Notes: generated by a model not told the origin, from the letters alone. Numbered from the stretch's first letter, positions 32,401-45,175 are shown. The stretch: 64,000 nt of DNA from Homalodisca vitripennis (GCF_021130785.1 NC_060213.1:70173501-70237500); one strand, 5' to 3'. Numbers and translations: made by a program.

Positions 32401-35400
32401 AAGTATTTACATCGAATAATAGAGAAACGTGATCATTAAACGGCAGCTTTACAATATCTTATATTTATTGATCTTAGATCCAATTTCTTTGATTTAAAGC
32501 AATGAAAGACAGTTTTTATAACTGTGGCTAATTAATCCAAATTAAAGCTCTAGGTTTAGATTGTAAAAGTTTTATTAAGAAAAACAACTAATTTCTTTAT
32601 GAACAATAAAACACAAAACGAATTTCTTGATTATCTAATAATAATAAGCTGTTTTATTTACAATAAATGTTTAAAATGACGACCATCAAAAACGTTGCAT
32701 AGTCGTAATCGAACAATCAATCATCGTAGAACATGTCCGAAAACTGGACCATATTCTTTTCTGGTTTATTTTCTTTGACGATCGCTGCTACTTCAGCCAA
32801 TTGAGCATCTAGGTCCATTTCGTTTTTTACAGGAGAATATTATCTATTTGTTTCGTTATGCCCCAAAGGAAGAAATCCATAGGAGAGAAGTCGGGTGATC
32901 GAGCGGCCCACGTGTCGGCCCTCCACGCCCAAATTAATCTGTTTTGAAAGGTACTGTTCGAGTGATCGCGGACTACATTGCCATAATTGGCTGGGGCCCC
33001 GTCGTGACGAAATCACATGGTTTCTCGGGTTAACAAGGAAATGACCTACAATACCCGTCCATAGATTGGTCGAAAAGTTTCTTGGTTGTACAGTTTCATG
33101 AATAGAATTTTGGGTTTCCTGCAGCTCAAACATGACAATTTTGATTGTTAAATATGCCTTCCCTAGTGAAGCTAGCGACAATAAACAAAACTGGTTGAAG
33201 TAACAAAGGATTAAAAAAAATTGTTTCCAAAAACAAGCAAGTGCAGTTCACCCTTGTAGAAAAATCATCAGGTTTCTTGGCTTATACTTTTTGAGGATTA
33301 TATAGGTAAAGTGTCTCTCCCTGTAAAACACACAGTGTTCCTACTACAACAAGTTCACGCCTACCAATCTAGAACTCATCAACGGGTGTGCTTCAAACCG
33401 ATAAAGAGCAAGTTCCTCGAACTCAACTTCACGAACTGATCTGCCACGCCCAATTTCACTCATATTTACCTTAAGGTAAATATGAGTGAAATTGTGAACA
33501 TTTAAATGTTCCATTCATTTAATCTGCTATGAACAGCATTGAATGTATGGTGGTTAGAGAACAGCATAGCTTGTCAGGGAATGTGCAGCTTAAAATCTTG
33601 TTGGTCTTCTTGTACTGCCACGAGCCATTCCATAAAAATAGTACCTATCAATATAATCCTCTGTTGTGCAAGTATTCATATTCCTCACGTGAAGTAAAAC
33701 ATTATTTACACAAAATAAACTCAATAAAAGTAACCCTATTAGGTTCACTATGGCCTGTTGAGAATAATAAAGAACAAGCGCAACCTTACATTAATGTTGA
33801 GACAAAAATGACATATAATTGACAACATCATTGAACACCTTCTTTTATAAAAGATAATTAATTGTCGTATGACTTGATTTTAGTAAAATAGAATAAGTCC
33901 TAAAACAACAGATCTTAAAATAAATTTGTTAACAATCAAATATTTGATTTTGCACTATCCTATAGTAGATCTGAAACATGTATAGGTTCTTTTGTATCAT
34001 AAATGACAAAATCAGAGAAAAATTCTGGAGCTGTCGTTGATTTAGTCTTATATTGTATCGTTGGCTATTTTCTGAGAATCTCTAGGTAGGCTGTGTCTTT
34101 TCACAGTTCTGCTCTACATCTGTTATTTATTATTCGATTTAAATACTTTTGGTGTCATTAAGTTTGTGATAAAATACTATAAAATTATTATTCTTGGAAT
34201 TAATTAGTGAAATAGCTGGTTTTAAATATATCCAAAGTTAATATTCTTAATTGCTACCACTTTAAAAATATTAAAAATAATATCACTATATGTATTACCA
34301 CAAACGTGTAATCAAAACTTGGCAGGATTTAATGTTTTGATTTTTGAAATAACAATTTTTTATAAAACGCTAAGCTCCGGAGACCCAAATTCATATAGTG
34401 AAATGTGTTTGTCATGACCTGAGCAATAATGTGATATACCTTTGCCTAGCAACAGCCTGTATACTAGGAACACTGAGTTCAATAACGGTACATCCATAAG
34501 GTTAGTAGTTTATGCTACTCCATAAGGGGTAGCATGAACAGAATAAATGAATTTGTAAACAAACTCAATAAGCTTATAAAGATTTAATCATATGCCATAT
34601 TAACACATGTAGCCTGTAGCGTTTTTAAAGCAACATTGGTTGATTTTTTTTTTATTAAAACTTAAATTGAATGAAATTTTTTCGGAAAGAAATATTGGGA
34701 TTTAATTTTAAATTAGATTGTTTATGTTACAATTGGTGTATGAGTTAGTGTTTGTCAAAAATTGTGTGTTCTACATTGAACAAATTCTTGGATGGTGTAA
34801 ACTGGTCGCTCCAGTAGCCAGTTTCTCAAGGAGGCTTTGAAGTTCTTTTCTGGCAGTCTTCTTAGGGATTCAGGTAGAATGTTGAAGAACATTGCTCCTC
34901 GATAAGAAGGTTTCCTCTCAAATAAGCTGAGATGATGTTGATTTAGGAGAAAGTTGCTCCTGTGTCTGGTGTTATAGGAGTGTCCGTCTCCAGTCCTTGC
35001 TTGCCCTGATTTGATTGTATAGAGGATTGTCTCTTGGATGTAGAGTCCTACTACAGTCAGAATTCTCAGTTCTTTGAAGGCTGATCGGCATGTGTCAAGT
35101 GGTCCTAGTCCTTTTAGAGCTCTAATTGTCCTTTTTTGTAGAACCAGCACCCTTTGGAGATTTGAGATTGTCGTGCCTCCCCAGGCTATCAGGCCGTATC
35201 TCAAGTGAGATTCAAACAACGAGTAGTATGCTGTCATAGCTACATCAGTGTTGCTGATTTGTGCAATTCTCCTTATTGCGTAAAGACTGCTATTTAGTTT
35301 TTGACAGAGCTGGTTGATGTGTGGTTCCCAAGATAAATTTCGGTCCAAGGTGAGTCCTAAATATTTTCCGAATTCTATTGTAGTTACTTCTGGGAGACCA

Positions 35401-38400
35401 TGATAGTTATTTTGAGTAGCTGTAAAAATTAGTTGTTGGGTTTTTGATTAATTTAAAACCAAATCATTTAGGTTGTAATATTGTTTAGCCATATTGAAAG
35501 CTACAAAGGAGTCAATGTCTAGTAGATCTTTGTTTTTGTTTGCTACAATTAGGGCTGTATTGTGAGAAGTTAGGATAAAAACGAATATGTAACCATTTGG
35601 AAAGTTAGTGCTGGTAATTTTAAATTATTAGGAAGGCGGTTCACTGCCTTGAATTGATCAGAACTTGGGTTGTTGTGCAGTTACGTTAGATCTGACAAGG
35701 CTATTGCTTGGATGGCATCTGACTCTCACCTACGACTATGGAGTCCAAAGAATGATTATTGAAAGAAGCATTTAAGTATGAATTGACTTCAGGTTCAATC
35801 AGTTTTCACAGTTCATTGTTTCTTACAGTGGGCTTATTCTCGTAAATCAATTTTTTAAATTTATTGAGTAATACGTTGTGTTTGTACCAAGTTGGTTATG
35901 TGCACCAATGCATTTCCCTAATACTATAAATTGAAGTAAGGAAAAGGTAGGACTGCCTTCTGTGGAATGAAAAATTGTAGTGGCTCGGGTAGTAAATATT
36001 TTAACGGTAACACTGAAAGTTACGGGACGCAGCACTAACGTCATATACCGCAGTATTTACTGAAATAATCTCCAGGTCTCAACACTACTTGTACGTATGA
36101 AAAACTTATCTCCTGTGTAACTAGTACGGGCAAATGTTTTACTCTTGGCTGTTTACAAGAGCCTTTCTCTTTGTTAAAATTAATGTTTTACAGCTATAAT
36201 AAGGTACTAAATACTCACCTGACTTCACACCACATAAGTAAAATATTATGAAGGTTTCATGATCGTCTGTGTCTAAGGCAGACACTACACTGGATGAGCC
36301 AGCTGCAACAAATATAACTAGTTTAGATTCGTGTTTAGGACCAGTAATTTAATGATATCAATAATGAATCACAAATTGAATTCCTTTTCAGTTAAGCGGA
36401 AGTGGTAGATATTCAATTCCGTTTCAGATAATCGGATGAGGCAGATATTCCCTTTCAGATAAGCAAACGTGATGAATATTCAATTACTTTTCAGTTAAGC
36501 GGATGGGATAGATATTAAATTCCTTTTCAGTTAAGCGGATGAGGCAGATATCCCTTTCAGATAAGCGGACGGGATGGATATCCAATTCCTTTTCAGATAA
36601 GCGGATGGGATAGGTATTCAATTCCTTTTCAGTTAAGCGGATGCAATAGCTATTAATTCCCTTTGACTTAAGCGGAAGGAATAGATATCCAATTCCTTTT
36701 TGGTCAGGCGGACGGGATATATATTCAATTTACTTTCAGTTAAGCGGATGGGATATGTATTCAGTTAAAACGTCTTATAGATTTGGCCTAAAATTAACGT
36801 TAACGTTTTAAATTATAGATTACAAGGGTGTTTCTAGAACGCAGAGGATGAATAACTCCAGGATGAATAAGATTTTAAAATAAAATTTCCATAAATATCT
36901 TAGGGACCTATGGAATAAGGCTGTCATTGGTAGATAGGTTTTATGGGACAAAGTTCTAAACTAAAAAAATAACATTGTTAAGCTCTCTTTTGACCAAGTT
37001 ATGAATCTCCACAGTCACAAATGCTACTTATACTACAAAATAATAATTTTTCTGAGATATTATGTTAAGAAAAGATTTGATATTATAAATAATAAGTGTT
37101 TTGATATAATTTACTTACAGGCCTTATCTTTGAAGTTGAATATTGCCCAAGGTTGGTTTTTGTCCACGAGTGCTATTTCCACTTGTTGCAGTTCATAGGC
37201 ACATTTCCTGTAGGAATTAATAAACGGTAAAACAGTAAAAATAACGGTAAACATATTAATTGCGTATTACTTTGTTGGAGCACTCGGAAGAAAAACTGTA
37301 CATGAAACTAAATGCATAATTTGAAGAATATAACCATTTCTTGTTGTTGTTTGTGTGTGTTATGTGTGTTGTTTTGTAAAATGTAAATGTTGTGTTTATT
37401 TGTGTGTGTTTGTTTTTGTAATGTAATTTGTAAATGTATGGTTGTATTTGGTTATATTTTGGTTATTTGGGTATAAGGCAACAATAATTATGTTATTAAA
37501 AGAAAAATGGTAAAAGTAAAAATAGTCCATAAAGTAGTGAACGTTTTATATTATTTCATAACAGTTTTACCTACTGTATATGGTTAAAATAAATATACTA
37601 GTTCCTTTACTGTTTATTATTAAATTGTTGGTATAAATCTTAAAACTAACTATTAGTAAATAACGAAATAATTCTGACAAAAAAATAAACTGATAAAATT
37701 GACACACCATTTTAGAGTTCTTCTACCAGGTTTGCTATGATCTTGAAACAGGTTTGAAATTTGAAACACAATATACTTTTAGCGCAAAATATAAAAATCA
37801 GTTCTAGATCTAACTATACAGTTTTTTAAATCATGGTAAAAAAAACACACACAAGTAGCGAATACGGTGCATTGATATTTATTCGTCTTTGATATGATTA
37901 CATAACTTACTCTGTATTGTATCCAAACACAGTGCCGTTGTAAGCAGGAATGTAGGGTGGAAGTAGATTACTACTGAACTGAAACCCCGTACACTTGCAG
38001 GGGGGTTGGTTGTCTGTAAATAGAAATATTGTACTGTTTGATGTATAGACGTAATGCATTTTACAAATGTGTATTTCATGAAAGAATTTTACAAATTTTA
38101 CTAAACCAACAGTTTTACATCTTAATGCATTCTAAATATAAAAAAAACCTATTAATATAATTGAAAAAATGAAAAAGTTGTATAAAAGTTACAGAGGATT
38201 GTTAATAAAACAGGTTTACATTTTTATTTCGAATAGTAAATGTTGTAATACTTCATTCATTCTCGAAGTATACAGAAAACTCTTTAAAGTATTAGAGAAC
38301 CTACTTTATAAAAACTTGAAACAATGAAATATTGTTTAAGAAAATGAGAAACCGTAATCAATGATCAAGGTTCATTAAAAACGGCATTATTTTTTAAATA

Positions 38401-39831
38401 CACACGCCAGTTTAAATTGGTACTTGCTTACTGTTCATTCCACATTGTCCAGTGCTTGCTTTAGTTGCTAGAATCGTCCACCAAGTTCCTTCGCCCTGAA
38501 ATCAGTGAATGTTTAAATTGTGAATCTCAAGTAAAAATGCTCCTTATGCTACAAAAGAATTATTTTCCTGAGATATTCTGTTAAGAAAATATTTCATATT
38601 ATAAATAAAGAGTGTGTTATTTATAAACAAAATTCACTTACAAGACTTATCTTTGAAGTTGAATATTGCCCAAGATTGATTTTTGCCCACGAGTGCAGAT
38701 CGTAAAACAGCAGTCAAAAAGTATAACAAATGTATTTTAATTTGTCTTTATTCGAGCAGTTTATTTAAATAGCCCCAAAGTAGAGTAAAGTTGTATTTTT
38801 ACGATTTTCATCAATTAGATTTGTACCCTTCTATCGTGTATTTCGTTGTTTCAGATCTATTTCGTAATATTAGTCATAACAAATGGAATAATATTTAAAT
38901 TTACTTAAATAATAGTATATACGAGTGTAATAGAATAATAAAATATAATGTACATATCTCTCAATTTGGAATAAAGGCAGGTTCTCAATTTGCACAGTTA
39001 AGATGTTTTAACAACTAGCCCAGGTGGCATTAAACCTCTAAAATCACAAAATTTGTTATTTCATAAATAAATTTCAGTTTATTTATTTTAAAAAGTTATA
39101 TTTAATATATTTAAAAATTTTCTTACAATATTTTTTACAAGACACTCTCTAAAGGTAATACTAAACCAAGATGTGTTGTATTTTAAATGTTGAAATTTGG
39201 CAGTACAATTAAACTAATAAGAGTTTCTTTAAGAACCATCATATATTTGAGGATTAAGCATCTTCATTCACTCAATGCTTTATTATAGTTGGTACGTATT
39301 AAAATATTGCTGGCCTTACAAATTTATAAAACGTACGTAGCTATGTTCACTTTGAAATCTTTTCCAAGATTTATTGTAAATTATTTTATTTCTTGTGTTA
39401 AATAAATAAACAACATTACTGTTTTGTATAAAACATAATTGATTTTACTTTACGAATTCAATCCTTTCACTCATTTTAGAATACAGTAGTTCTAAGTTTA
39501 AGTATTTGTTAAGTAAGTCCTATTAGAAATTGATAACATTTAAACAATGATTTTAACTGCTATAATTAAATAGAATTAAACACGTCTCACTTGTGTGTCA
39601 TTACTACGCTTGTATAATTGATAACTGATGGTATAGTGTTTAACATTTCAAACTTGTTGAAATTAACTACGCTAAAATCTTTTTTTGGTTTACGCTTCTC
39701 GTAGTATAATTGGCTGTTCTTACGGTTGAAGGGACGCGCTGTAGAGGAATGGTCCCAGGACATAGTTTGCTTACGTCATCGGTCAACACGTAGGGAACGA
39801 AGAATAAACAGAACAATGCAGAAGAGACCAT
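29428..39831 (-). CDS. Lipocalin, apolipoprotein D/bilin-binding type (lipocalin-2)
   Basis: Tandem paralogue of lipocalin-1. Minus-strand coding exons are 39831-39724, 38495-38432, 38013-37911, 37207-37119, 36302-36219 and 29579-29428. Their lengths and phases equal those of lipocalin-1, giving 199 residues and a TGA stop. The signal peptide (1-17), G-x-W (G39-T40-W41), LDTDDHETF block and C-terminal region are all conserved. Compared with lipocalin-1, Cys21 and Cys72 are Ser, while Cys94 and Cys167 are new. Cys 24, 54, 63, 65, 145, 184 and 196 and the N83 sequon are shared; the N48 sequon is lost. An acceptor before the ATG (exon start 39850) again implies an upstream non-coding exon. Its last intron is 6.6 kb and holds transposons. 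The frame is intact, so it is probably functional; the ligand is unknown. Confidence 0.85.
29805..29905. repeat. Short fold-back repeat
   Basis: tagctgttacccgcggct near the left end is mirrored by agccgtgggtaacagcta near the right end, with about 60 bp between. It sits just inside the last intron of lipocalin-2. Confidence 0.55.
30890..31112 (+). repeat. Dispersed repeat fragment ending in an AT run
   Basis: The stretch (ttttagagaccagtggggcg ... agccaaatcggatcagccg) resembles the non-coding ends of insect repeats and stops in a short TA run at about 31100-31112. The assignment is by eye. It lies in the last intron of lipocalin-2. Confidence 0.35.
31446..31834 (-). pseudogene. 3' end of a non-LTR retrotransposon (RTE-like) with a TAAG tail
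   Basis: A 118-codon minus-strand frame (31834-31478) has the arrangement seen at the C-terminus of LINE reverse transcriptases: WRRCCRLTLEDRV, then LQWYGHMRRM, then RGRPRLMWKDGI. It is cut at its 5' end. After the coding part the minus strand ends in tandem TAAG units (31446-31462), a simple-repeat tail like those of RTE-type LINEs. It lies in the last intron of lipocalin-2. Confidence 0.65.
32820..33130 (-). pseudogene. Transposase relic of the second mariner-like element
   Basis: One minus-strand frame reads HDGAPANYGNVVRDH, then ADTWAARSPDFSPMDFFLW. These are the second and third catalytic Asp regions of a mariner-type transposase, with 36 residues between the two Asp. The first Asp region and N-terminus are not readable, and the neighbouring frame is open instead upstream, so this is a pseudogene. 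Confidence 0.6.
33451..33494. repeat. Perfect 44-bp palindrome
   Basis: caatttcactcatatttacctt is followed directly by its exact reverse complement, centred on TTAA at 33471-33474. It lies inside the second mariner-like element, next to the transposase relic. Confidence 0.95.
34755..35600 (-). pseudogene. 5'-truncated non-LTR retrotransposon ORF2 (C-terminal part)
   Basis: A 197-codon minus-strand frame (35348-34755) has the C-terminal layout of LINE ORF2. It starts LDRNLSWEPHINQL, continues HLRYGLIAWGG and LQKRTIRALKGLGPLD, then YNTRHRSNFLL, then SYRGAMFFNILPESLR. Homologous sequence continues upstream to about 35600 in the same frame with at least one stop. The reverse-transcriptase core is missing. 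Clade not assigned. A decayed relative may lie at 60270-61050. It lies in the last intron of lipocalin-2. Confidence 0.75.
36378..36765. repeat. Degenerate tandem array in lipocalin-2 intron 4
   Basis: A block built on ccttttcagttaagcggatg, followed by ggatagatattcaatt, recurs about nine times at uneven spacing (about 33-44 bp). Every copy differs. The equivalent intron of lipocalin-1 does not show it. Confidence 0.75.
37335..37505 (+). repeat. GT/T-rich repeat segment
   Basis: Low-complexity GT- and T-rich sequence (gtttgtgtgtgttatgtgtg, then tgtaatttgtaaatgtatgg). It could be a LINE 3' end, but no coding part adjoins it. It lies in lipocalin-2 intron 3. Confidence 0.35.
38515..38705 (-). 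pseudogene. Partial extra copy of lipocalin exon 4 and its following intron
   Basis: Reading the minus strand, a truncated exon 4 (encoding LVGKNQSWAIFNFKDKS, about 38700-38644) is followed by an intact donor GTAAGT. It then continues into sequence matching the intron after exon 4 in both lipocalins. Its 5' part and acceptor are missing. It sits out of order, in intron 1 of lipocalin-2, only about 20 bp (in + coordinates) beyond exon 2. Confidence 0.75.
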
Positions 39832-39850
39832 TGTATAATCTCTCTCTCTC

Positions 39851-42800
39851 CTGAGGACAAAGATAATAGTTTGTTATAATAATGTATCTAGAGACGTAGC
39901 GTTTAGGCAATGTCAAACTCTGACACCAATACAGCATTTGTTATTACTTAAATAAATTATCTTTAACTTACCTTTATAAGCTTTATTAAACAAGAATGTA
40001 AATATCCATGATTATGATATCTTATTAAAAATATTGTTTGTAATACCTTTAAATAATACTTTTTTAGAGTGGTCCAAATAAAGATGCAAATTTTAAATAC
40101 AAACATGGTGTATTCAGAAACAGGAACTCAGGCAAGTTCTAAGTTTAAAAGTGGTTGTGTCAAGAATAATAAAAACCACGTTTCAGGATAGCTTCAGACA
40201 TTAGTTGTTGTCCTATTGTTGTAAACATATAATTTCCTACAAATTTATTCTCCAAGATTTATTAATTAATTGTTACTCCAAAATAATCATTTACTTACTA
40301 TCCATTCTATCAATCTAACAATCATTATATCAGTACCGAGTAAATGTTCTAGGTATGATATAACTGCGAATAGAAGTATAAAATAAATTCTATGCTATAA
40401 AATATTGAAAAACTTACTTTAAAAAGATTCACTTTATAAAATATACAAGTATCACGAGCAGATAACTAAACTAAAAATCAATAAGTTAAGTCTCGGCTGT
40501 ATAAATTGTAATACTGAAATTCCAAAGAATTAATATAAATTTCTCAACTTAAAACATCCCACGAAAAATCCAAAACCTGGATAAAATATTTATGGCTGAA
40601 ATATCAAGAAATTATTTCAACTAACACGGAAACAGTTTGGTAAATAACAGATATTGAAGACAAGACCAAATGGTGGTTGGGAATGTTCACATTACCAGTA
40701 GTAAAACAGTCGAGAAATCCCGACGTTCACACCAGATAATATTCTATATCAAACCCAAATTCTCAGTACGATAATAAAATTGGTTGGAGAATTATGTTCA
40801 TATCATGTATTGATTATATAAGTAGCTTCAGCGGCAATGAATAATACACGTCAGTTAGCCCACATTAAATATTAAGAATTACAACACATGCATATTGTAT
40901 ATAACAAACCATAACCTTTCGACAATATTTTTAATGACTGAAAATGGGTGAACAGTAAGCAACACAACAGAAAGATTTATCAATTCCAAAATATATATTG
41001 TGTTAATAAATTATACATCAATATTTGGACCCCTTATTCGTTTCCCTTTATTCGTTTTTAACTATCGAGATAAATTAAGTAAAATGTAATGATAAAAATT
41101 CGTTATGCATTAAAACTAATAATGGACAAAGGAAAAACATTGAATTTTATTGGATATTCTTTTATTTATATATATAGATTTTGCTTTTATACTATTACTA
41201 CGCAACTCTTAGTATCCTATTATGATATTATATAATTTTTTTTCCATGAACTTTATTTGTCTGTTTAGGTTGCGGAATGTTTTCAATCACCAGTATTGCA
41301 ATTAGAGCTACTCAAAAGATAATAAAAAAAAAACTCTACGTGGATCAAAACGATAAACTAAATAAAAAGTTGGGAACTGTTTAGTACTATTTTTTAAAAG
41401 TCCTCAACGTACCATAGAAAAGGTGTTTTCTTGAAAAAAAAAAGTTACTCGGAACATAATTTTGGTATCTCTACTGTAATAACCTTATAAAAAATAGCTG
41501 TAGATTTAGAGTATTGTTACTCTCATCAGAAATATCCCCTTGTAATTGATCAATGATTAGTAATGATTTATTTTACTAATTCTTACTAAGAAAAGCAAAA
41601 CAAGATTTCCTAGGAGTAAAATTAAAATTTGTGTACTTGGGACACAGCGTGTTGCACACATGTTAATATATGATACCACTGCATCAGAAATTTTATTTTT
41701 ATTAAATATTTACGTTATTCACTTTGATGTATTTTATTACTATTGAAAAATAACGTAATTAAAACTCAGTTACAACCTGATTAATTATTTCTTTGTTTGG
41801 CCATGAACTTTGGAAATTGGCGATATTTAACTACAGAATCAAATTATATTCTTCATAGTTACTCCACTATATATATGTGGGAAGAATGGATAAAGTATCG
41901 ATAAAATTTAGCTGAGCCGTAAAAACATTTGAATGTATATAATATAAAATAGGAAATTAAATACACAAGTTACAAAAGTTTTAACGAAACTGATTTATTA
42001 GCACTGAAAAGGCTCATTGAGAAGGTTTTCATTGAATTGTTCAATTAAATCTTTATTGTAACTTAAAATTCGCAGTTACAATAAACTCTTTATTGTAACT
42101 TGTAAAATTTTATTACAAGAATTGAAATTATATTATTAATTTATAGTGATATATGCTATTAATGGAATTTCAAAAGATTTTATGACGTAGTAATAAAGAT
42201 AAAACAAGATCCTTATTACGATGATACTGAAGTATTAAAAATTTTAGCTGTTGTCATTTTCTTAATGTACAATTTGCATTGATAATCAGCTCAAAGGTGG
42301 AAAGATTAATATTACCTTTTTGTTTATTGAGAGTTATAGATGGATAGGCACTGAAAAATGAAAGAAAAAAGAGGATAAGATAGTAGAAAGTTTAAATTTT
42401 AATCAGGTATAAGTAACATTCACTTCAAATGAATCGTTGTATCTCTGGATCACAATAAGTGATAACTCAATAAATGTAAAGTTCTAGAATCTTAAAATAA
42501 AAATTCAAAGTATTCAAAATTTTACCCTTAAAACTACTGAGCGTATTAAAACTACGTTGCCACACTTACAATATTTATTAGCATATACGTTTAACACTCT
42601 CTGAAAGTCACTAATATACTACAGCAATCCTCTACGACAAGATCTCCGCTGATGAACGCTGGTACTATTGCTCATCAATTCGTATGACAGGACAATTGCT
42701 GTAAAACACATGTTCATTAGAGACACTCCACGTCTGCCGTTGAATCTGTATTAATAACTACGGTTTATGTATTAACGACGTATAGACATTTGATGACTAG

Positions 42801-43040
42801 AATAATATTTAATCATTTTATTTCTCGTCATAAAGTTTACAATAGGATAACATTACGAAATAAATTTTCTATTTTTACGTCACAAGAACGATCAAACGAT
42901 AAAAATACCCTTATCCTTTCATAGATTTAATTCAAAACGAAAAAAAACATCATGAAATTCATATCAACAACAATATAAAGTGTAAAACTTTTGTATGAGA
43001 TTTTATCGAGTTTACTTAAAAAAGTAACTTGTGTAAAATG
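39851..43040. other. AT-rich intergenic DNA
   Basis: The first about 120 bp upstream of lipocalin-2 resemble the same region upstream of lipocalin-1. Beyond that I see no gene, RNA or clear repeat on either strand. Confidence 0.5.
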
Positions 43041-43466
43041 AATTTAACAGATATGTACGAGTTATTAGTTAACCTAATTTAACAGATATGTACGAGTTAT
43101 TAGTTAACAGAATTTAACAGATATGTACGAGTTATTAGTTAACAGAATTTAACAGATATGTACGAGTTATTAGTTAACCGAATTTAACAGATATGTACGA
43201 GTTATTAGTTAACCGAATTTAACAAATATGTACGAGTTATTAGTTAACAGAATTTAACAAATATGTACGAGTTATTATATTAGTTAACAGAATTTAACAG
43301 ATATGTACGAGTTATTAGTTAACCGAATTTAACAAATATGTACGAGTTATTAGTTAACCTAATTTAACATATATGTACGAGTTATTAGTTAACCTAATTT
43401 AACAGATATGTACGAGTTATTAGTTAACCGAATTTAACAGATATGTACGAGTTATTAGTTAACCGA
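43041..43466. repeat. 35-bp tandem repeat, 12 copies
   Basis: The unit reads aatttaacagatatgtacga then gttattagttaaccg. Copies differ mainly at three sites: aacag/aacaa/aacat, and the ending aaccg/aacag/aacct. One copy near 43271 has five extra bases. It lies between lipocalin-2 and P450-2. Confidence 0.95.
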
Positions 43467-44599
43467 AAACAATTGTACCGCGTGAAATTCAATATTTCAA
43501 ACTAGCCAACTCATATTGTTGTCGTCACTGAATATAATTTTTTAAACAAAGTATTTCCTTTGTAACCTTCTTAACCCAAGAAATAAGAAACATGTTGAAG
43601 GAAGGCAGATGGAATTGAAATTTAAATAAAATTTAAAGCTGGCCTTTATATGACACTTAGTGAAAAGATATATTTTTCTTGTAATTCGAGCTATTACTCT
43701 GACTTGACAAACCATCGCCAGAGCTACATTTTTAAACAAGAACTATCAATCCAATAAGTGTTTGGACAGTTCGTTAAGGCATTCCTTGAAATTTCAATAG
43801 AATCTTTAATCAGCTGCCACATTTAGCCTATCCCATTGACATAGTACCTGTGGTTAGTACAACTATTATAAGACTACAAAAACGTAATAAGTTTCAAGAC
43901 GATGGCAGGAAATTAAAAAATTAAGTGACATAAAACAAAATCTCACTTCCTTGTTGAAACTCTTTGAAAACTAAATTACCTTTAAAAACTCCCAACCAGT
44001 GAGCATTAGCTTGAAAATATTAGTTTCCCTATATTTCCAGTTAAATTTTAGATGTCCTACTACAAAAATCTTTAAATTACCCCGGAAATCGTGAAAAATA
44101 AATGTATTGGTAAATAAATTCAACAATTTAAGTTTTATTTTAAATTAAAAAAAGAATTTAAAATATTTTTAGGAATTCACCAAAGATTTTTAAAAATAAT
44201 TCAAGCATGTTAGTTATATAAAATTTCAAAAGTAATTGTTACTTTAACATTTTTGAAACAAATTTAGAGTATTGGAGATTATCAAGAATAAGAATTAAAA
44301 AAAAGCCTTAATAGAAACTGGGGATCTACTTATGCACAATGGAATTGAGATGATGAATCTTCATATATATAAAATGATTAATTTAGATTTAAAAATGATA
44401 AATTGCTGACAAATTCAATATTAGCGCCTTGCTGATATTCTAGAGAACTGTAAAAGTAAAAATCACGGCTTTAAGTGTGTTCTCCACTTATGTAAAGCTT
44501 AAAATGTTTTTAATATCTCACACTTTTTGATAAGTTGGAGTACCGCAGTATTCGAGAAGACAGATAACTTGTTCTTTGAATTTACAAAGTCTCTAATCA

Positions 44600-44990
44600 A
44601 AACAAAATGACTAATGGATTCAACACTGGGACTTGTTCTCAGTTTATATTTCTGCACAATGTCATCATTGTAATCCAATAATTAGTGAATATAAAGATCT
44701 TCCAATTTGCCGATGATACAGATATTTTGTTTAGATGGAATTTTAAAGGTATTTTTGAAGCATAACGTCTTTGGTATGACTACCAACACTGTGTTTAATG
44801 TTTACAAACGCCTCGTTAAATGTCGAAGTTCTTCAAAACATAACGTTCTTAATTTATCTTTGCATTTGTCCAAAATTACCCTAGTGTCGGCAAAAAGATT
44901 TCTAACTGGCAGTACCTATGGCTTCGTACGCAATGTACTACTGAAAAATAGTGAAATCGTGAATATACCTTTTATATGACATTCTAAACA
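44600..44990 (+). pseudogene. Reverse-transcriptase relic of a non-LTR retrotransposon
   Basis: One plus-strand frame at about 44703-44738 reads QFADDTDILFRW, the catalytic FADD box of LINE reverse transcriptases. It is preceded by LGLVLSLYF-like sequence where such enzymes have their GSVLGP segment. Stops and frame changes interrupt it. A 90-codon frame at 44707-44979 overlaps it in another frame and is probably chance. Confidence 0.45.
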
Positions 44991-45175
44991 ATTTTTGTTA
45001 GGTAATAATGAATGCAAAATATTCAAATCATCTGATCTATTTTAAATTTAAGTTTAAAGAGCATCGTTTTGGGGCCCTCAAGTCAAAGAGTGAAACAGTT
45101 ATTGAAAGTACGAAATAATTAGAATGTATCTCTAATATTTCTTGATAAACGATTTAAGTAACAATGAAACATGTG

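Larger units (their letters stand above)
32084..34460 (-). mobile_element. Second, more decayed mariner-like transposon
   Basis: The left end (tacagggtggcccg..., 32084) and the right end (about 34375-34460) share in inverted orientation the words tatatcacattattgct, aggtca, aaacacatttcacta and ggtctccgg. Inside, on the minus strand, is a broken transposase (32820-33130). It lies in the last intron of lipocalin-2. Confidence 0.6.

Noticed and set aside
43041..43466. CRISPR-like array
   Set aside because: The units are contiguous with no unique spacers, and the context is a eukaryotic intergenic region.
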